Shown here: positions 9,068 to 17,687 of the stretch, piece by piece
Position numbering within the stretch: position 1 is the first letter of the stretch
Layout: each line of letters starts with the position of its first letter
Source of the DNA: Aureococcus anophagefferens
Lineage: Eukaryota > Sar > Pelagophyceae > Pelagomonadales > Pelagomonadaceae
Reading direction: 5' to 3'
Length of the DNA stretch: 64,000 nucleotides
Assembly (NCBI RefSeq): GCF_000186865.1
Contig: NW_008705566.1
Location: 2,411,699-2,475,698 of the forward strand
The notes under the pieces: generated by a model
Told to the model about the DNA's origin: nothing
The model's database searches: none
The model's input: only the letters and a program-made list of their open reading frames with translations
Made by a program: the position numbers and the translations under genes

Positions 9068-10198
9068 ATGGCGGCGCCCACGAAGCGCGCGCGCCGCGCG
9101 AGCGCCGCGGCCATGCCGCCGCCGCCGCCGCGGCCCGCGACGTCGGCGAGCGGCGGCGCGCCGGCCTGGAGCAAGGCCGACTGGGAGCGCTGGTCGCGCG
9201 CGCCGCGCATGGCGACGCTCGAGGTCGGCGAGGGCTGCGCGCTGCTGCTCATGAAGGCGCCGCTCGGCGAGCGCTACGAGGACCGCTACGGCGGCGAGGC
9301 GTGCGTGCACACGCCGCACATGGTCGTCGAGCGGCTCCTCGCGAAGAAGCGGCGGCTGGCGCTCGTCGTCGACGCGACGCTGCGGTCCAGCTACCTCCAC
9401 GACGCGCGCGACTGGGACGACTGGGACGCGACGCACGTGAAGCTCGGCGCGCGCCGCGGCCCCGCGGACCGGCTCGTCGACGCCGCGCCGACGCGGGAAG
9501 AGGTCGACCGGGCCGTCGCCGCGCTCGCCGAGGCCTGGAAGAGACCGTCAGTCGCTGCGGTCTACTCGCTCGACGGCTGCAACACGCCGGGCCTCATCGC
9601 CGTCGTCGCGCTCGTCGAGCTCCGCGGCGCGCCCGTCAACGCGGCGTTCAACGCCGTCGCCGAGCACCGGCCGTTGTTCCGGCCGAAGCACGTCGCGTGG
9701 CTCAAGGCGCGCTACCCGGCCCTCGCCGCGGCGCCCGCGCCGCGGCCCGCCTGGCTCGGCGGCGGCGACGACGGCGACGACGCCAGCGACGGCGAGGAGC
9801 CGCTCGCGGCCGCGCCGGCGCCCGCGGCGGCCGCGGACGCGGACGCGCCGAAGCCGAAGCGCGCGCGGCTCCAGCCGGCGGCGACGCGCGCGCACCGGCT
9901 CTTCGTCGTCGGGCCCGACGGGAAGCGGTCGCTCCTCGCGACGTTCGACGCGGCGCTCGCGCTCTGCCCCGCGGACCTCGAGTCGACGCCCGAGGGCTAC
10001 GACAAGGACCTCGCCAAGGTCGAGGGCTACCCGTCCTTCGACGCGAAACTCACGTCCGACGCCGCGAAGCTCGCCGAGTTCTGCAAGTACCTCGTCGCGC
10101 GCAAGAAGGCCGCGGTCGTCTCCAAGGCGCCGCGCGTCTACCTGCCGCCGCAGGCGCCGACCGCGGCCGGCGGCATCGTGCTGCGCTATCGCACCTAA
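9068..10198 (+). CDS. mRNA-capping-enzyme-like phosphatase domain protein, probably catalytically dead
   Basis: 376 residues, ATG at 9068. Residues ~80-215 follow the RNA 5'-triphosphatase (cysteine-phosphatase) domain of animal/plant capping enzymes: a P-loop-distal strand LALVVDATLRSSYL, WDDWDATHVKLGARRG and, after the active site, NAVAEHRPLFRPKHVAWLKARY. The P-loop H-C-x-x-G-x-N-R-T-G is replaced at residues 166-175 by YSLDGCNTPG: His to Tyr, Cys to Ser and Arg to Thr. The nucleophile and the phosphate-binding Arg are therefore missing. An acidic/Ala linker (250-280) leads to a C-terminal domain (HRLFVVGPDGKRSLL ... VYLPPQAPTAAGGIVLRYRT) that is not recognised. There is no guanylyltransferase KxDG motif, so this is a stand-alone protein, perhaps binding RNA ends or phospho-ligands without catalysis. 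Confidence 0.55.
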   Translation: MAAPTKRARRASAAAMPPPPPRPATSASGGAPAWSKADWERWSRAPRMATLEVGEGCALLLMKAPLGERYEDRYGGEACVHTPHMVVERLLAKKRRLALVVDATLRSSYLHDARDWDDWDATHVKLGARRGPADRLVDAAPTREEVDRAVAALAEAWKRPSVAAVYSLDGCNTPGLIAVVALVELRGAPVNAAFNAVAEHRPLFRPKHVAWLKARYPALAAAPAPRPAWLGGGDDGDDASDGEEPLAAAPAPAAAADADAPKPKRARLQPAATRAHRLFVVGPDGKRSLLATFDAALALCPADLESTPEGYDKDLAKVEGYPSFDAKLTSDAAKLAEFCKYLVARKKAAVVSKAPRVYLPPQAPTAAGGIVLRYRT

Positions 10199-10446
10199 GA
10201 TGTCGGGTGTCGTCTTTTTGTGCTCGAAGGTCGTCGGCTGCGTTGCTTACGCATCCGGATCGATTCCGCAATGTGCCGAAGTTGCATCCTTGTTGACCAA
10301 GACTTGAAGTCGAGCAGCTGTGAGGGGCCACTGGGTGCCCGCTCTGCCTCGGCTGCCTCGGCTGTCTCGGCGCGCACAAGCTCTCGTCGCCTGCGCCAGC
10401 ATCGCGCGCGACTGCTGCGTGCACCTGGTGAACGTCGGCTGCGACG

Positions 10447-11136
10447 ATGCTGCTGCGCCTGCTGCTGGTCGCTGGCGCGGCGCTGACGGCGCACGCCGAC
10501 GACGCCTACGCCATCCTCGGCGTGCCGCGCGGCGCCTCGACGGCGGAGATCAAGGCCGCGTATCGCAAGGCCGCGCTGAGATACCACCCCGACAAGGGCG
10601 GCGACCCGGACATGTTCGTCAAGGTCGCGCAGGCCTTCGAGGACGTCGGCGATCCCGCGGCGCGGCGGCGCTACGACGCCGGCGGCGGCCGCGCGCCCGC
10701 GCGGCGCGGCGGCGCTACGACGCCCTTCCGCGCGCGCGAGATGTTCCGCGAGAGCTTCGGCGACGAGCTCTGGCGGTCCTGGGAGCCCGGCGCGACGGTC
10801 ACGGGGTCGCTGCGCCGCGACGGCGAGCGCGTCGACGTCACGATCAACCCGGACGGCAGCGTCGACGAGCGCACGACGGCGGCGCGCCAGGGGGGGAGGT
10901 CGACCTACTCCAAGGTGACGCGCACGGGCCCCGACGGCCGGTCGTCGTCGTCCGTGTCCATCAGCCTCGACGGGTCCCTCGGCGAGGCGTTCGCCGCGGC
11001 CGTCGTCCCCGACTGGCTCGCGCGGCTCCCCGGCGCGGGCGCGCTCGTCGTCCTCGCCGCGACCTGGACGCCGAGCCTCCTCTGCCTGAGCTTCTGCTGG
11101 CGCTGCTGCCTCAAGCCCAAGAGCCACGACGCGTAA
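10447..11136 (+). CDS. DnaJ (HSP40) domain protein with signal peptide and C-terminal TM segment
   Basis: 229 residues, ATG at 10447. A cleavable-looking signal peptide (MLLRLLLVAGAALTAHA) is followed directly by a J domain at residues ~19-77: YAILGVPRGASTAEIKAAYRK and the essential HPD at 47-49. The middle has a beta-rich segment (GSLRRDGERVDVTINPDGSVDER). A hydrophobic helix near 196-218 is followed by a short Cys/Lys tail (CWRCCLKPKSHDA). J proteins stimulate Hsp70 ATPase; with the J domain after the signal peptide it would face the ER lumen (partner BiP) or a plastid envelope space. It converges on the DUF1279 gene. Confidence 0.75.
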   Translation: MLLRLLLVAGAALTAHADDAYAILGVPRGASTAEIKAAYRKAALRYHPDKGGDPDMFVKVAQAFEDVGDPAARRRYDAGGGRAPARRGGATTPFRAREMFRESFGDELWRSWEPGATVTGSLRRDGERVDVTINPDGSVDERTTAARQGGRSTYSKVTRTGPDGRSSSSVSISLDGSLGEAFAAAVVPDWLARLPGAGALVVLAATWTPSLLCLSFCWRCCLKPKSHDA

Positions 11137-11147
11137 CTTAATTTTTC

Positions 11148-11504
11148 TCATCTCCGGAGGTAGCGCTGCGCGGCCTTGGCGACCGTCGGCGTCAGGGCCG
11201 CGGTGAGGGGCACCTTGATGGGCACGAAGAGCTTGGCGATGAGGAGCGCGGAGACGAAGGTCGAGCCGCGCGTCATCTTCGGCGACGGGTTGTCGTCGTC
11301 GTCGAGGAGCTCGACGGACCGCATCCACGGCTTGACGTCGACGCCCGCGGCCGCGGCCTTGTCGACGACGCCGAGGACGAGGGGCGTCGCGTCGTAGCCC
11401 GCGCTCAGCGTCGCGTAGATCGTCGTGAAGAAGGTCGTCGTGACGACCGTGTAGGTGCCCAGCGCCGCCGGGCCGTACTTGCTCGCGAGCGCCTTGAGGC
11501 TCAT
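11148..11504 (-). CDS. DUF1279 / FAM210-like small membrane protein
   Basis: 118 residues, ATG at 11502-11504. It opens with LKALASKYGPAALGTYTVV followed by a hydrophobic helix (TTTFFTTIYATLSAGYD), which is the DUF1279 signature (KYG.....Y...S). A second hydrophobic helix near 80-100 (TFVSALLIAKLFVPIKVPLT) is followed by a basic end. FAM210 proteins sit in the mitochondrial inner membrane or other organelle membranes and affect organelle translation; the role here is inferred only from the domain. It is divergent from the thioesterase-GPx gene with about 230 bp between starts. Confidence 0.7.
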   Translation of the reverse strand: MSLKALASKYGPAALGTYTVVTTTFFTTIYATLSAGYDATPLVLGVVDKAAAAGVDVKPWMRSVELLDDDDNPSPKMTRGSTFVSALLIAKLFVPIKVPLTAALTPTVAKAAQRYLRR

Positions 11505-11731
11505 GGCTCGTTCTCCGCGCGCGCGCGAGCGGTGCGCGGCGTGTGCGACGCGCGCAGCGAAAGTGGCGAGCGCGTGCGTGCGGGTCGGCGCGACGGCGGC
11601 GACGGTCGACTATTGCCACACGAGCCGCGCGCCAATGTTGTAGTTCGATTTACCTGCAAGCCACCTCCGGTCCCCTTCGACCACTCAATGGTAGCCCGAA
11701 ACTGAGCCGGCGACGCTGCCCCGACGCGACC

Positions 11732-13255
11732 ATGGTCGGCTACTACAAGGTGAAAGCGAAGAAGGGCCTGCTCGTGCGCGAGGGCGCGGCCCTGGACACG
11801 CCGGAGGTGACGACCCTCGACAATGGGCTGCGCATCACCTGCGAGGAGGAGGCGACCGTCGACGGCAAGGTGCGCCTGCGGCTGACGTCGCCCGTCCGCG
11901 GCTGGGCGTCGAAGAAGCTCATGGACTTTGAGTGCAAGCTCGGCGCGCGGCCGACGGGCGCGACGCCGTGGCTCCGCAAACTCGCCGCGCCGGACAAGGC
12001 CGAGAAGCGGATCGTCTTCTTCAACTGGACGGGCAACCGCGGCGGCTACGGGAGTTCGCACAACTTCAAGGACTGGCCCAAGGGCCTGGCCGGCTTCGAG
12101 TGCTACGAGGTGCAGATGACGGGCCGCGGCGCGCGCATGAAGGAGAAGCTCCGCGCGGAGCCCGCGCCGCTCTTCGACGACGTCGCCGCGGCCCTCGACG
12201 ACGCCCTCGCCGGCGGCCCGCCCTGCGTCTTCCTCGGCTTCTCCTTCGGCGCCATCGTCGCCGCCGAGGTCGGGAGCCGCCTCAAAGCCGCGCCGCTGCG
12301 CCTCGTCGTCGCCGTGTCGTGCGAGGGGCCGGCGTTCCCGGGCCGGTCCGCGACGAAGATGGCCGCGCTCGGCGACGACGCGTTCGAGGCGCTGCTGCGC
12401 GAGAAGAAGGGCACGGAGTTCATCCTCAACGGCGGCGAGGCCATGAAGAAGATGTACCTGCCCGTCGTCAAGGCCGACGTCGCGCTCGAGGAGGCCTACG
12501 CGCCGCCGGCCGCGCCGCTCCTCGCGTGCCCCGTGCTCGCGTACGTCGGCAAGAAGCCGGGCAAGGACCACGAGAAGACGACGGTGTCCGAGGCCGACGC
12601 GGCGCTCTGGGACGGCGCGACGACCGCGGGGGCCAAGGTCCACGCCTTCGAGGACGACTGGTACGTGCTGCTCCACGAAGCCGACGTCACCAAGATCATC
12701 GCGGACGTGGCGACCTTCGACTACGCCGCGGCGCCGGCGGCCGCGGCCGCGAGCTACAGCGACTTCGCCGTGGCGCCCCTCGGCGGCGGCGGCGCGGTGA
12801 CGCTGTCGACCTACGCGGCGAGGGCCCATTTGATCTTCAACTCGGCGTCCAAGTGCGGCATGACGCCGCAGCTCGGTGGCTTTCAGGCGCTCCAGGCCAA
12901 GTTCGGCGACCGGCTCCAGGTCCTGGCCTTCCCCTGCGACCAGTTCAAGCAGGAGCCGGGCTCGCCCGCGGAGATCGCGGCGTTCTACGCGGACAAGTTC
13001 GGCGTCACGTTCCCCCTCTTCGCCAAGGGCGACGTCAACGGCCCGGACGCGCACCCGCTCTTCGCCTTCCTGAAGGAGGCGACCAAGGACCAGGCCGCGC
13101 CCGTGCCGCCGTGGAACAACAAGGGGCAGGCGGCGACGGACGTCATGTGGAACTTCACGAAGTGGCTCGTCGTCGACGGCACGCCGACGAAGCGCTACTC
13201 CTACGACGTCAAGCCCGAGGCCATCGAGGCCGACATCGCCGCCGCGTTGAACTAA
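11732..13255 (+). CDS. SH3-like / type II thioesterase-like hydrolase / glutathione peroxidase fusion
   Basis: 507 residues from the ATG at 11732. Residues 1-65 look like a bacterial-type SH3 module (YYKVKAKKGLLVREGAALDTPEV). Residues ~90-325 are an alpha/beta hydrolase of the thioesterase type: FFNWTGNRGGYGSSHNFKDWP, nucleophile elbow GFSFG with Ser171, and a late WYVLLHEAD supplying the likely His. Residues ~345-507 are a thiol glutathione peroxidase: NSASKCGMTPQ with peroxidatic Cys375, FPCDQF (Gln404) and WNFTKWLV (Trp473, Asn474), so the catalytic tetrad is intact. Cys replaces selenocysteine, and such GPx enzymes generally use thioredoxin. The fusion is one uninterrupted frame with no stop between domains. 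A role in removing lipid peroxides after acyl hydrolysis is speculation. Its stop lies 1 bp from the stop of the UCH gene. Confidence 0.78.
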   Translation: MVGYYKVKAKKGLLVREGAALDTPEVTTLDNGLRITCEEEATVDGKVRLRLTSPVRGWASKKLMDFECKLGARPTGATPWLRKLAAPDKAEKRIVFFNWTGNRGGYGSSHNFKDWPKGLAGFECYEVQMTGRGARMKEKLRAEPAPLFDDVAAALDDALAGGPPCVFLGFSFGAIVAAEVGSRLKAAPLRLVVAVSCEGPAFPGRSATKMAALGDDAFEALLREKKGTEFILNGGEAMKKMYLPVVKADVALEEAYAPPAAPLLACPVLAYVGKKPGKDHEKTTVSEADAALWDGATTAGAKVHAFEDDWYVLLHEADVTKIIADVATFDYAAAPAAAAASYSDFAVAPLGGGGAVTLSTYAARAHLIFNSASKCGMTPQLGGFQALQAKFGDRLQVLAFPCDQFKQEPGSPAEIAAFYADKFGVTFPLFAKGDVNGPDAHPLFAFLKEATKDQAAPVPPWNNKGQAATDVMWNFTKWLVVDGTPTKRYSYDVKPEAIEADIAAALN

Positions 13256-13256
13256 C

Positions 13257-13988
13257 CTAGTCGCCCTTGCAGAGCGCGACGACGTTGAAGTCGAGGCTCT
13301 CGGGGTCGCGGGCCATGAAGTCGTCGCGGATGACCTTCGCCGCGTCCTCGACGAGCGACTCCGGCGTCGTCGGCCCGTGGTCCACGGGGAACGCGCGTCC
13401 GGCGCCGTCGAGCGTGCGGCCGTCGAGCTCGAAGAGGCGGCCGCCGTGCTCGACGAAGCAGATGAAGTGGCGGTTGCCGTGGTCCTCCGTGCCCGCGCCC
13501 TCGGTCGCGCCCGCGCACGCCGTCGCGTTCGACGCCTCGTGCATGTAGGACGCCGCGACGAGCGCCGCGCCGCGGTCCGGCGCGCTCGAGCCCGCCGTCT
13601 CGGCGACGAAGCGGCCCAGGAGCGACCCGTCGTCGAGCGCGAACGCGCCCGCCGCGGCCGCGTTGCCGAGCGCGTGCATGCACGCGATGGTGCCGCACGC
13701 GTTGCCGCAGCCGTCGAGCTGCTGCGTGAAGAAGAGGCCCGCCTCCGAGTCCAGCGGCGCGCCGCGCTTGGCGCGGAGCTCCGCGCGCCGCGGCGTGCTG
13801 ATCTTGTCGCAGGGGAAGAGCAGGCACAGCGCCACGCAGGGCCGCGGCACCATCATCAGGAGCTCGGGGTCCATGCCGAAGACGTCGCAGAAGCTCCAGT
13901 CCGTCGGGCAGCCGAGCTTGCGCAGGAACGGGTTGAGCACGTCCGGGTTGCTCTCGAGCGGCAGCCACGCGGGCGTCGCGGCGGCCAT
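13257..13988 (-). CDS. Ubiquitin C-terminal hydrolase, UCH (peptidase C12) family
   Basis: 243 residues from the ATG at 13986-13988. Family order is clear: WLPLESNPDVLNPFLRKLG at the N-terminus, FCDVFGMDPELLMMVPRP, LLFP, catalytic Cys98 in GNACGT, HALGN, the catalytic His in NRHFICFV and the Asp in LFELDGR, ending SLDFNVVALCKGD. The length is like UCHL1/UCHL3 (about 225-230) with modest insertions. The Gln expected six residues before the Cys sits in FFTQQLDGCGNACGT with what looks like a two-residue insertion. UCH enzymes trim small adducts from ubiquitin in the cytosol. It is divergent from the RRM gene with about 170 bp between starts. Confidence 0.88.
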   Translation of the reverse strand: MAAATPAWLPLESNPDVLNPFLRKLGCPTDWSFCDVFGMDPELLMMVPRPCVALCLLFPCDKISTPRRAELRAKRGAPLDSEAGLFFTQQLDGCGNACGTIACMHALGNAAAAGAFALDDGSLLGRFVAETAGSSAPDRGAALVAASYMHEASNATACAGATEGAGTEDHGNRHFICFVEHGGRLFELDGRTLDGAGRAFPVDHGPTTPESLVEDAAKVIRDDFMARDPESLDFNVVALCKGD

Positions 13989-14161
13989 CGTGCACACTGT
14001 GGACAAGGCTTGTGGCGAAGTCGCCGAGCTGCTCGAGCACCTCGCGAGAGGACGCCGCGCGCCTGGGGCAGCGCGACGCCGCGGACTTCGGGGCCGTCGA
14101 TCCGCTTCGGACGCGCCGTCTCCAGCGCGGCTCGGCGCTTCGACCGCGCCGGCGCGACGCG

Positions 14162-14920
14162 ATGATGGTGCCCCCGGGCGGCGGCGTGTGCCAGGAGGTC
14201 GACCTCAAGTGCGGGCCCGCGTGCATGAACGGCGACAAGTGCACGAACTCGCGCGTCTACGTGAGCGGCCTCCCGCGGGGCTGCACGGCCGACGACGTCT
14301 CCGACATGTTCGGCGGCATCGGCGTCATCGCGCGCGAGCGGCCGACGGGGCGCGGCGTCTTCCCGGACATGATGCCGTACCGCGTCAAGTTCTACGGCAA
14401 CGACGACTGCCTCGTGCAGTACGAGGACTCGCACGCGGCCCACGCGGCGCCGTCCTTCTTCGACGGCCAGGACCTCAAGGGCGCGACGCTCAAGGTCGAG
14501 ATGGCGGAGAAGAAGCCGAACCAGGGCCTCCCCGCGGGCACCTACGTGCCCCCGTCCCAGGCGGGCCCGAAGGCCTACGGCGGCGGCGGCTACGGCGGCG
14601 GCGGCGGGGGCTACGGCGGCGGCGGCGGCCGCGGCGGCTACGGCGACCGCGGCGGCGGCGGCGGCGGCGGCGGCTACGGCGGCGACCGCGGCGGCGGCTA
14701 CGGCGGCGACCGGGCCGGCGGCTACGGCCGCGACGACCGGGGCGGCGGCGGCGGCTACGGCCGCGACGACCGGGGCGGCGGCCGCGACGACCGCCGGGAC
14801 TACGACCGCCGGGACCGCGACCGCGACCGCCGGGACCGCGACCGCCGCGACGACTACGACCGCCGCGACCGCCGAGACGACCGCCGCGGCCGGTCGCGCT
14901 CCCGCGACCGCCGCTACTGA
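14162..14920 (+). CDS. Gly-rich RRM RNA-binding protein (FUS/TAF15-like layout)
   Basis: 252 residues from the ATG at 14162; a second ATG follows at once. A short Cys-containing start (CQEVDLKCGPACMNGDKC) precedes one RRM at about 24-118 with RNP2-like RVYVSGLP and RNP1-like DCLVQYEDSHAAHAA. Residues ~140-205 are YGGGG/RGG repeats and the last 45 are DR/RD and RS-rich (DRRDRDRDRR ... RSRSRDRRY). This layout is typical of hnRNP/FET proteins in nuclear RNA processing and phase separation. The RS tail suggests a link to splicing, which is an inference. The Gly codons make a long GGC-rich tract from about 14578 to 14790. Confidence 0.8.
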   Translation: MMVPPGGGVCQEVDLKCGPACMNGDKCTNSRVYVSGLPRGCTADDVSDMFGGIGVIARERPTGRGVFPDMMPYRVKFYGNDDCLVQYEDSHAAHAAPSFFDGQDLKGATLKVEMAEKKPNQGLPAGTYVPPSQAGPKAYGGGGYGGGGGGYGGGGGRGGYGDRGGGGGGGGYGGDRGGGYGGDRAGGYGRDDRGGGGGYGRDDRGGGRDDRRDYDRRDRDRDRRDRDRRDDYDRRDRRDDRRGRSRSRDRRY

Positions 14921-15163
14921 GCCGGCGGCGCGTCGCGCGCGGCGGTCCCGTCGGCGGCGGCGGCCGCGCGTCGTCCCCAGTGTCGCGGGGAGCGACGAAG
15001 CGCGGGGAGCTAAGAATGGCCGCATATGTGGAGCTCCAGAGGGGGGACATGTATGTTGGGGGCACGGGTACGCGCGGCTAGCCCAGCGCGCGTCCTCGAG
15101 CTCACGTGTCGAGCGGCTCGCCCCGCGCCGGTAGCCTGCCGGTGCTAAAATTTGGGTGCACTT

Positions 15164-15875
15164 CATATAGAAAATAGTTATATTATTGAAAAATTAAAAC
15201 CAGTCGGACTTTCCAGCGATTTCATTGGTCGGACGGCGCTCGAGCAAGGCCGAGCTCGAACGCGTCGAGCAGCCCGTGCCGGCAGTTGATGGAGGGCGGC
15301 GCCGCGGCGCCCGTGGGGCCCGCCGCGCCAATGCAGCCCCCGGCCCTCGCGGTCGACTCCGTCCTGCGGGCCGCGGCGACGGACGTGGATCGCGAAGCGT
15401 ATGATCGCGCGGTCGGGGCCGGCGTCGACGGGATGCTGGTCCTCGGCACGGTCGTGCGCCTCCCGACAAGCGCCGCCGTCGGCGCGGTCCGCTGGAACTG
15501 CATCGGGCTGCGGTCCGTGTCCTTGGTGGTCGCGAAGGGCTGCGTCGCCGCCGCTCATACTAACTAGCGGACGGAACGAGAACCGTTTAAGACGAAGCTA
15601 TGGTTCGAGCGTCTTTATCAGCCCCCGACCACGCGATAATGCGGAATCATGCAACGATCCCAGTAGCTTCGAGCTCCGCTAGTGTGAGCCTGACGCACGT
15701 GCGCAGACGCGAAGTGCTGCCGGTCGCGTGGTGACTCGAACCGTCCTTCGAGGGCTGGGATGGGGCGCGTTTGATCCCCCCGACCCCATATGTCTATCGA
15801 CCTCTCGCAGCATCGGAGATCGTATATCACCATCCCCAGTCAATTCCCTTCAGTAGGGCTGGGTTGGTCGGTCGT

Positions 15876-15944
<69 letters not shown>

Positions 15945-16311
15945 CGTCGTCACGCGCGCGTGGAAATTCGAACCCACAATCAAGGGCAGCGGACGTCCGG
16001 AGATAGCATTTCAATTCCACCCGGGAAGGGCGAATTCGTACATAAACCACACGAAACGACCGTCGACCGAGGGGCTGCCCCGTTCGACGTGAAGGTGTCC
16101 ACCTCAGCCATGCGGAGCGCGTCCCACAGCGGGCCCCACACACGGCGAGGACTGCGCGGGCACCGGTGATGCGCGATCGCCGCGCCGCGGCGCCGCGTGC
16201 GCTCGAGGAGTGAGTCCTGCCACCGAATGACGGCGGGCAGCCTCGCCGCAGCGAGGCGGGCGCGAGCCGATCGGCGACTCTGGTTTTTATAACTTAACCA
16301 TTTTCTATATG
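15164..16311. repeat. Inverted-repeat-bounded unit (possible small TIR element)
   Basis: The left arm 15164-15203 begins CATATAGAAAAT and ends TTAAAACCAG. The right arm 16280-16311, read on the minus strand, begins with the same twelve bases CATATAGAAAAT and ends AAAAACCAG, with an 8-base length difference in the middle. The unit is 1148 bp and carries no recognisable transposase. The flanks show no clear target duplication (at most TT). It could be a degenerate MITE-like element or two AT-rich promoter-like patches that match by descent. Confidence 0.45.
15866..15952. repeat. Trinucleotide microsatellite (GTC)n(GCC)n(GTC)n
   Basis: Six or so GTC units, then about eighteen GCC units, then three GTC units, in the gap between the RRM and HSF genes. 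It would translate as poly-Ala, poly-Arg or poly-Gly in different frames, and these frames are not taken as genes. Confidence 0.95.
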
Positions 16312-16370
16312 TTGCCAACTCCCGGGCACTGGGGCTGCCGAAGGGCTGGGCGTGGACGGCCGCACCCGCC

Positions 16371-17444
16371 ATGGAGTCGGTCAACTCCGAGGACTCGAGC
16401 GTGGACAGCCGGAGCATCGTCGTCGAGGCGCCCGTGGCGCCCTTCGTCCAGCAGCTTTTTAAGATGGTGAACACGGGCACGCTCATCCAGTGGAGCGAGG
16501 ACGGCGAGGCCATCGAGGTGCCGGACCCGGGGCGCTTCGCGGCGGAGATCTGCCCCCTCTACTTCCGCCACAAGAACTGGAACTCCTTCGCGCGCATGAT
16601 GAACATGTACCAGTTCACGAAGCTCAGCAACGAGGGCAAGTCGAAGCGCGCGCGGTTCTCGCACGCGCACTTCCGGCGCGGCGGCTACGACGTCCTGTGG
16701 AAGATCACGCGCCAGAAGACGACGGCGGCGCCGCGGAAGAAGGCCAAGCCCCCGGCGCCGGGGCCCGAGCTCCCCGCGCCCGGGGGCACGCCGGGCGCGG
16801 CGCCGCCGACGGCCGAGGCGTGGCGCCGCGCCAAGGGCGACGTGCTCGCGTGGCTCGACTCGGCGCCGGCGACGCGCGACTTCTCGCCCGCGGACCTCGC
16901 GCGGGCGCGGGACCTCGTCGCGTCCGAGACCGTGGGGCCCGACATGTCCGCGTGGGTCAAGCGCGCCATCGCGCTGGACCGCCGCGTCTGCGAGCTCGAG
17001 ACGGAGAACGCGATGCTGCGCAACCTGCGCACGCTCAAGATTCCCCGGGGCGCGTCGGGCGCCCTGGGCGAGGAGGGCCGCTTCCTCGAGAAGGAGCTCT
17101 CCGAGGACACGAAGCGGTTCCTCGTCGACGAGCTCTCGCCTTCCGGCTTCGCGGCCGCGGACCGCGCGCTCTTCTCCGGCGACGTGCCCCGGTCCCGCAA
17201 GCGCGACGCGCCCGCCGGGCCCCGCCGGAGCGAGAGCTCGTCGTCCGTCGGCGAGGACGTCCTCGCGTCCATGTCCGACATCTTCACGAACATCAACGCG
17301 AGCTTCGACTGCCGCGCGGGCGGCATCATGGCCTGCGGCAGCACCGACGCCATCCCGGACATCGCCGACGACGAGGGCATGGACGAGGTCATCGACGGCG
17401 AGCCCCGCGGCGCCCCGGCCTACGGCTGGTGCGGCGCGGCCTAG
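16371..17444 (+). CDS. Heat shock factor (HSF)-type transcription factor
   Basis: 357 residues, ATG at 16371. The HSF DNA-binding domain is at ~22-113: APFVQQLFKMVN, LIQWSEDGEAIEVPDPGRFA, LYFRHKNWNSFARMMNMYQF with the recognition helix, then FSHAHFRRGGYDVLWKITR. Family members bind nGAAn repeats in the nucleus. A heptad-like stretch near 190-225 (IALDRRVCELETENAMLRNLRTL) may be the trimerisation coiled coil. The C-terminus is acidic with DEGMDEVIDGE. HSF-type factors are greatly expanded in stramenopile algae, so a heat-specific role should not be assumed. The gene is a single exon. Confidence 0.9.
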   Translation: MESVNSEDSSVDSRSIVVEAPVAPFVQQLFKMVNTGTLIQWSEDGEAIEVPDPGRFAAEICPLYFRHKNWNSFARMMNMYQFTKLSNEGKSKRARFSHAHFRRGGYDVLWKITRQKTTAAPRKKAKPPAPGPELPAPGGTPGAAPPTAEAWRRAKGDVLAWLDSAPATRDFSPADLARARDLVASETVGPDMSAWVKRAIALDRRVCELETENAMLRNLRTLKIPRGASGALGEEGRFLEKELSEDTKRFLVDELSPSGFAAADRALFSGDVPRSRKRDAPAGPRRSESSSSVGEDVLASMSDIFTNINASFDCRAGGIMACGSTDAIPDIADDEGMDEVIDGEPRGAPAYGWCGAA

Positions 17445-17687
17445 GCGCCGCGGCGCCGCGCCGTCCTCTTCGCGCGTCTCAATTAAGTCCCCCTTCCTTC
17501 TCGCATGCTGGGCGGTGCCGAGTCGAGAACGTCCGCTCACTTGAAGACGAGTGCGATCGCGCGTTCAATCGCGTGGTAAATTTAAATCGCGCGCGATCCA
17601 GGTAACTTCGAGTGTGCCTTCAAGGTGCCTTTCTGCTTCTGAGCCCGCAACGACGGCAGCCCCATCAACCGCGAGCCGTCCGCGACG

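Larger units (their letters stand above)
14921..16370. other. Gene-poor region with inverted repeat and trinucleotide tract
   Basis: No convincing gene is visible in this 1450-bp stretch. It contains the inverted repeat pair 15164-15203/16280-16311, a small open frame on the plus strand (ATG 15289 to 15567, 92 codons, no recognisable domain, low trust), an AT-rich patch around 15160-15200, a GTC/GCC trinucleotide tract at 15866-15952, and the probable promoter and 5' leader of the HSF gene at its right end. Several tRNA T-loop-like strings were checked and do not fold into a cloverleaf. Confidence 0.5.

Noticed and set aside
15178..15567. Small open frames on both strands, including a 92-codon one starting at 15289
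   Set aside because: No domain, targeting signal or conserved-looking pattern. Open frames of this size are common by chance at this GC level, and both strands are open over the same bases.
15720..15760. tRNA T-loop-like string (GGTTCGAGTC on the minus strand), and similar ones near 15600 and 15970
   Set aside because: The stems on either side do not pair over five bases, and no D-arm, anticodon arm or acceptor stem lines up at tRNA distances.
15866..15952. Trinucleotide tract as a coding poly-Ala/poly-Arg protein or CRISPR-like array
   Set aside because: It is a simple (GTC)n(GCC)n microsatellite with no spacers and no supporting gene context.
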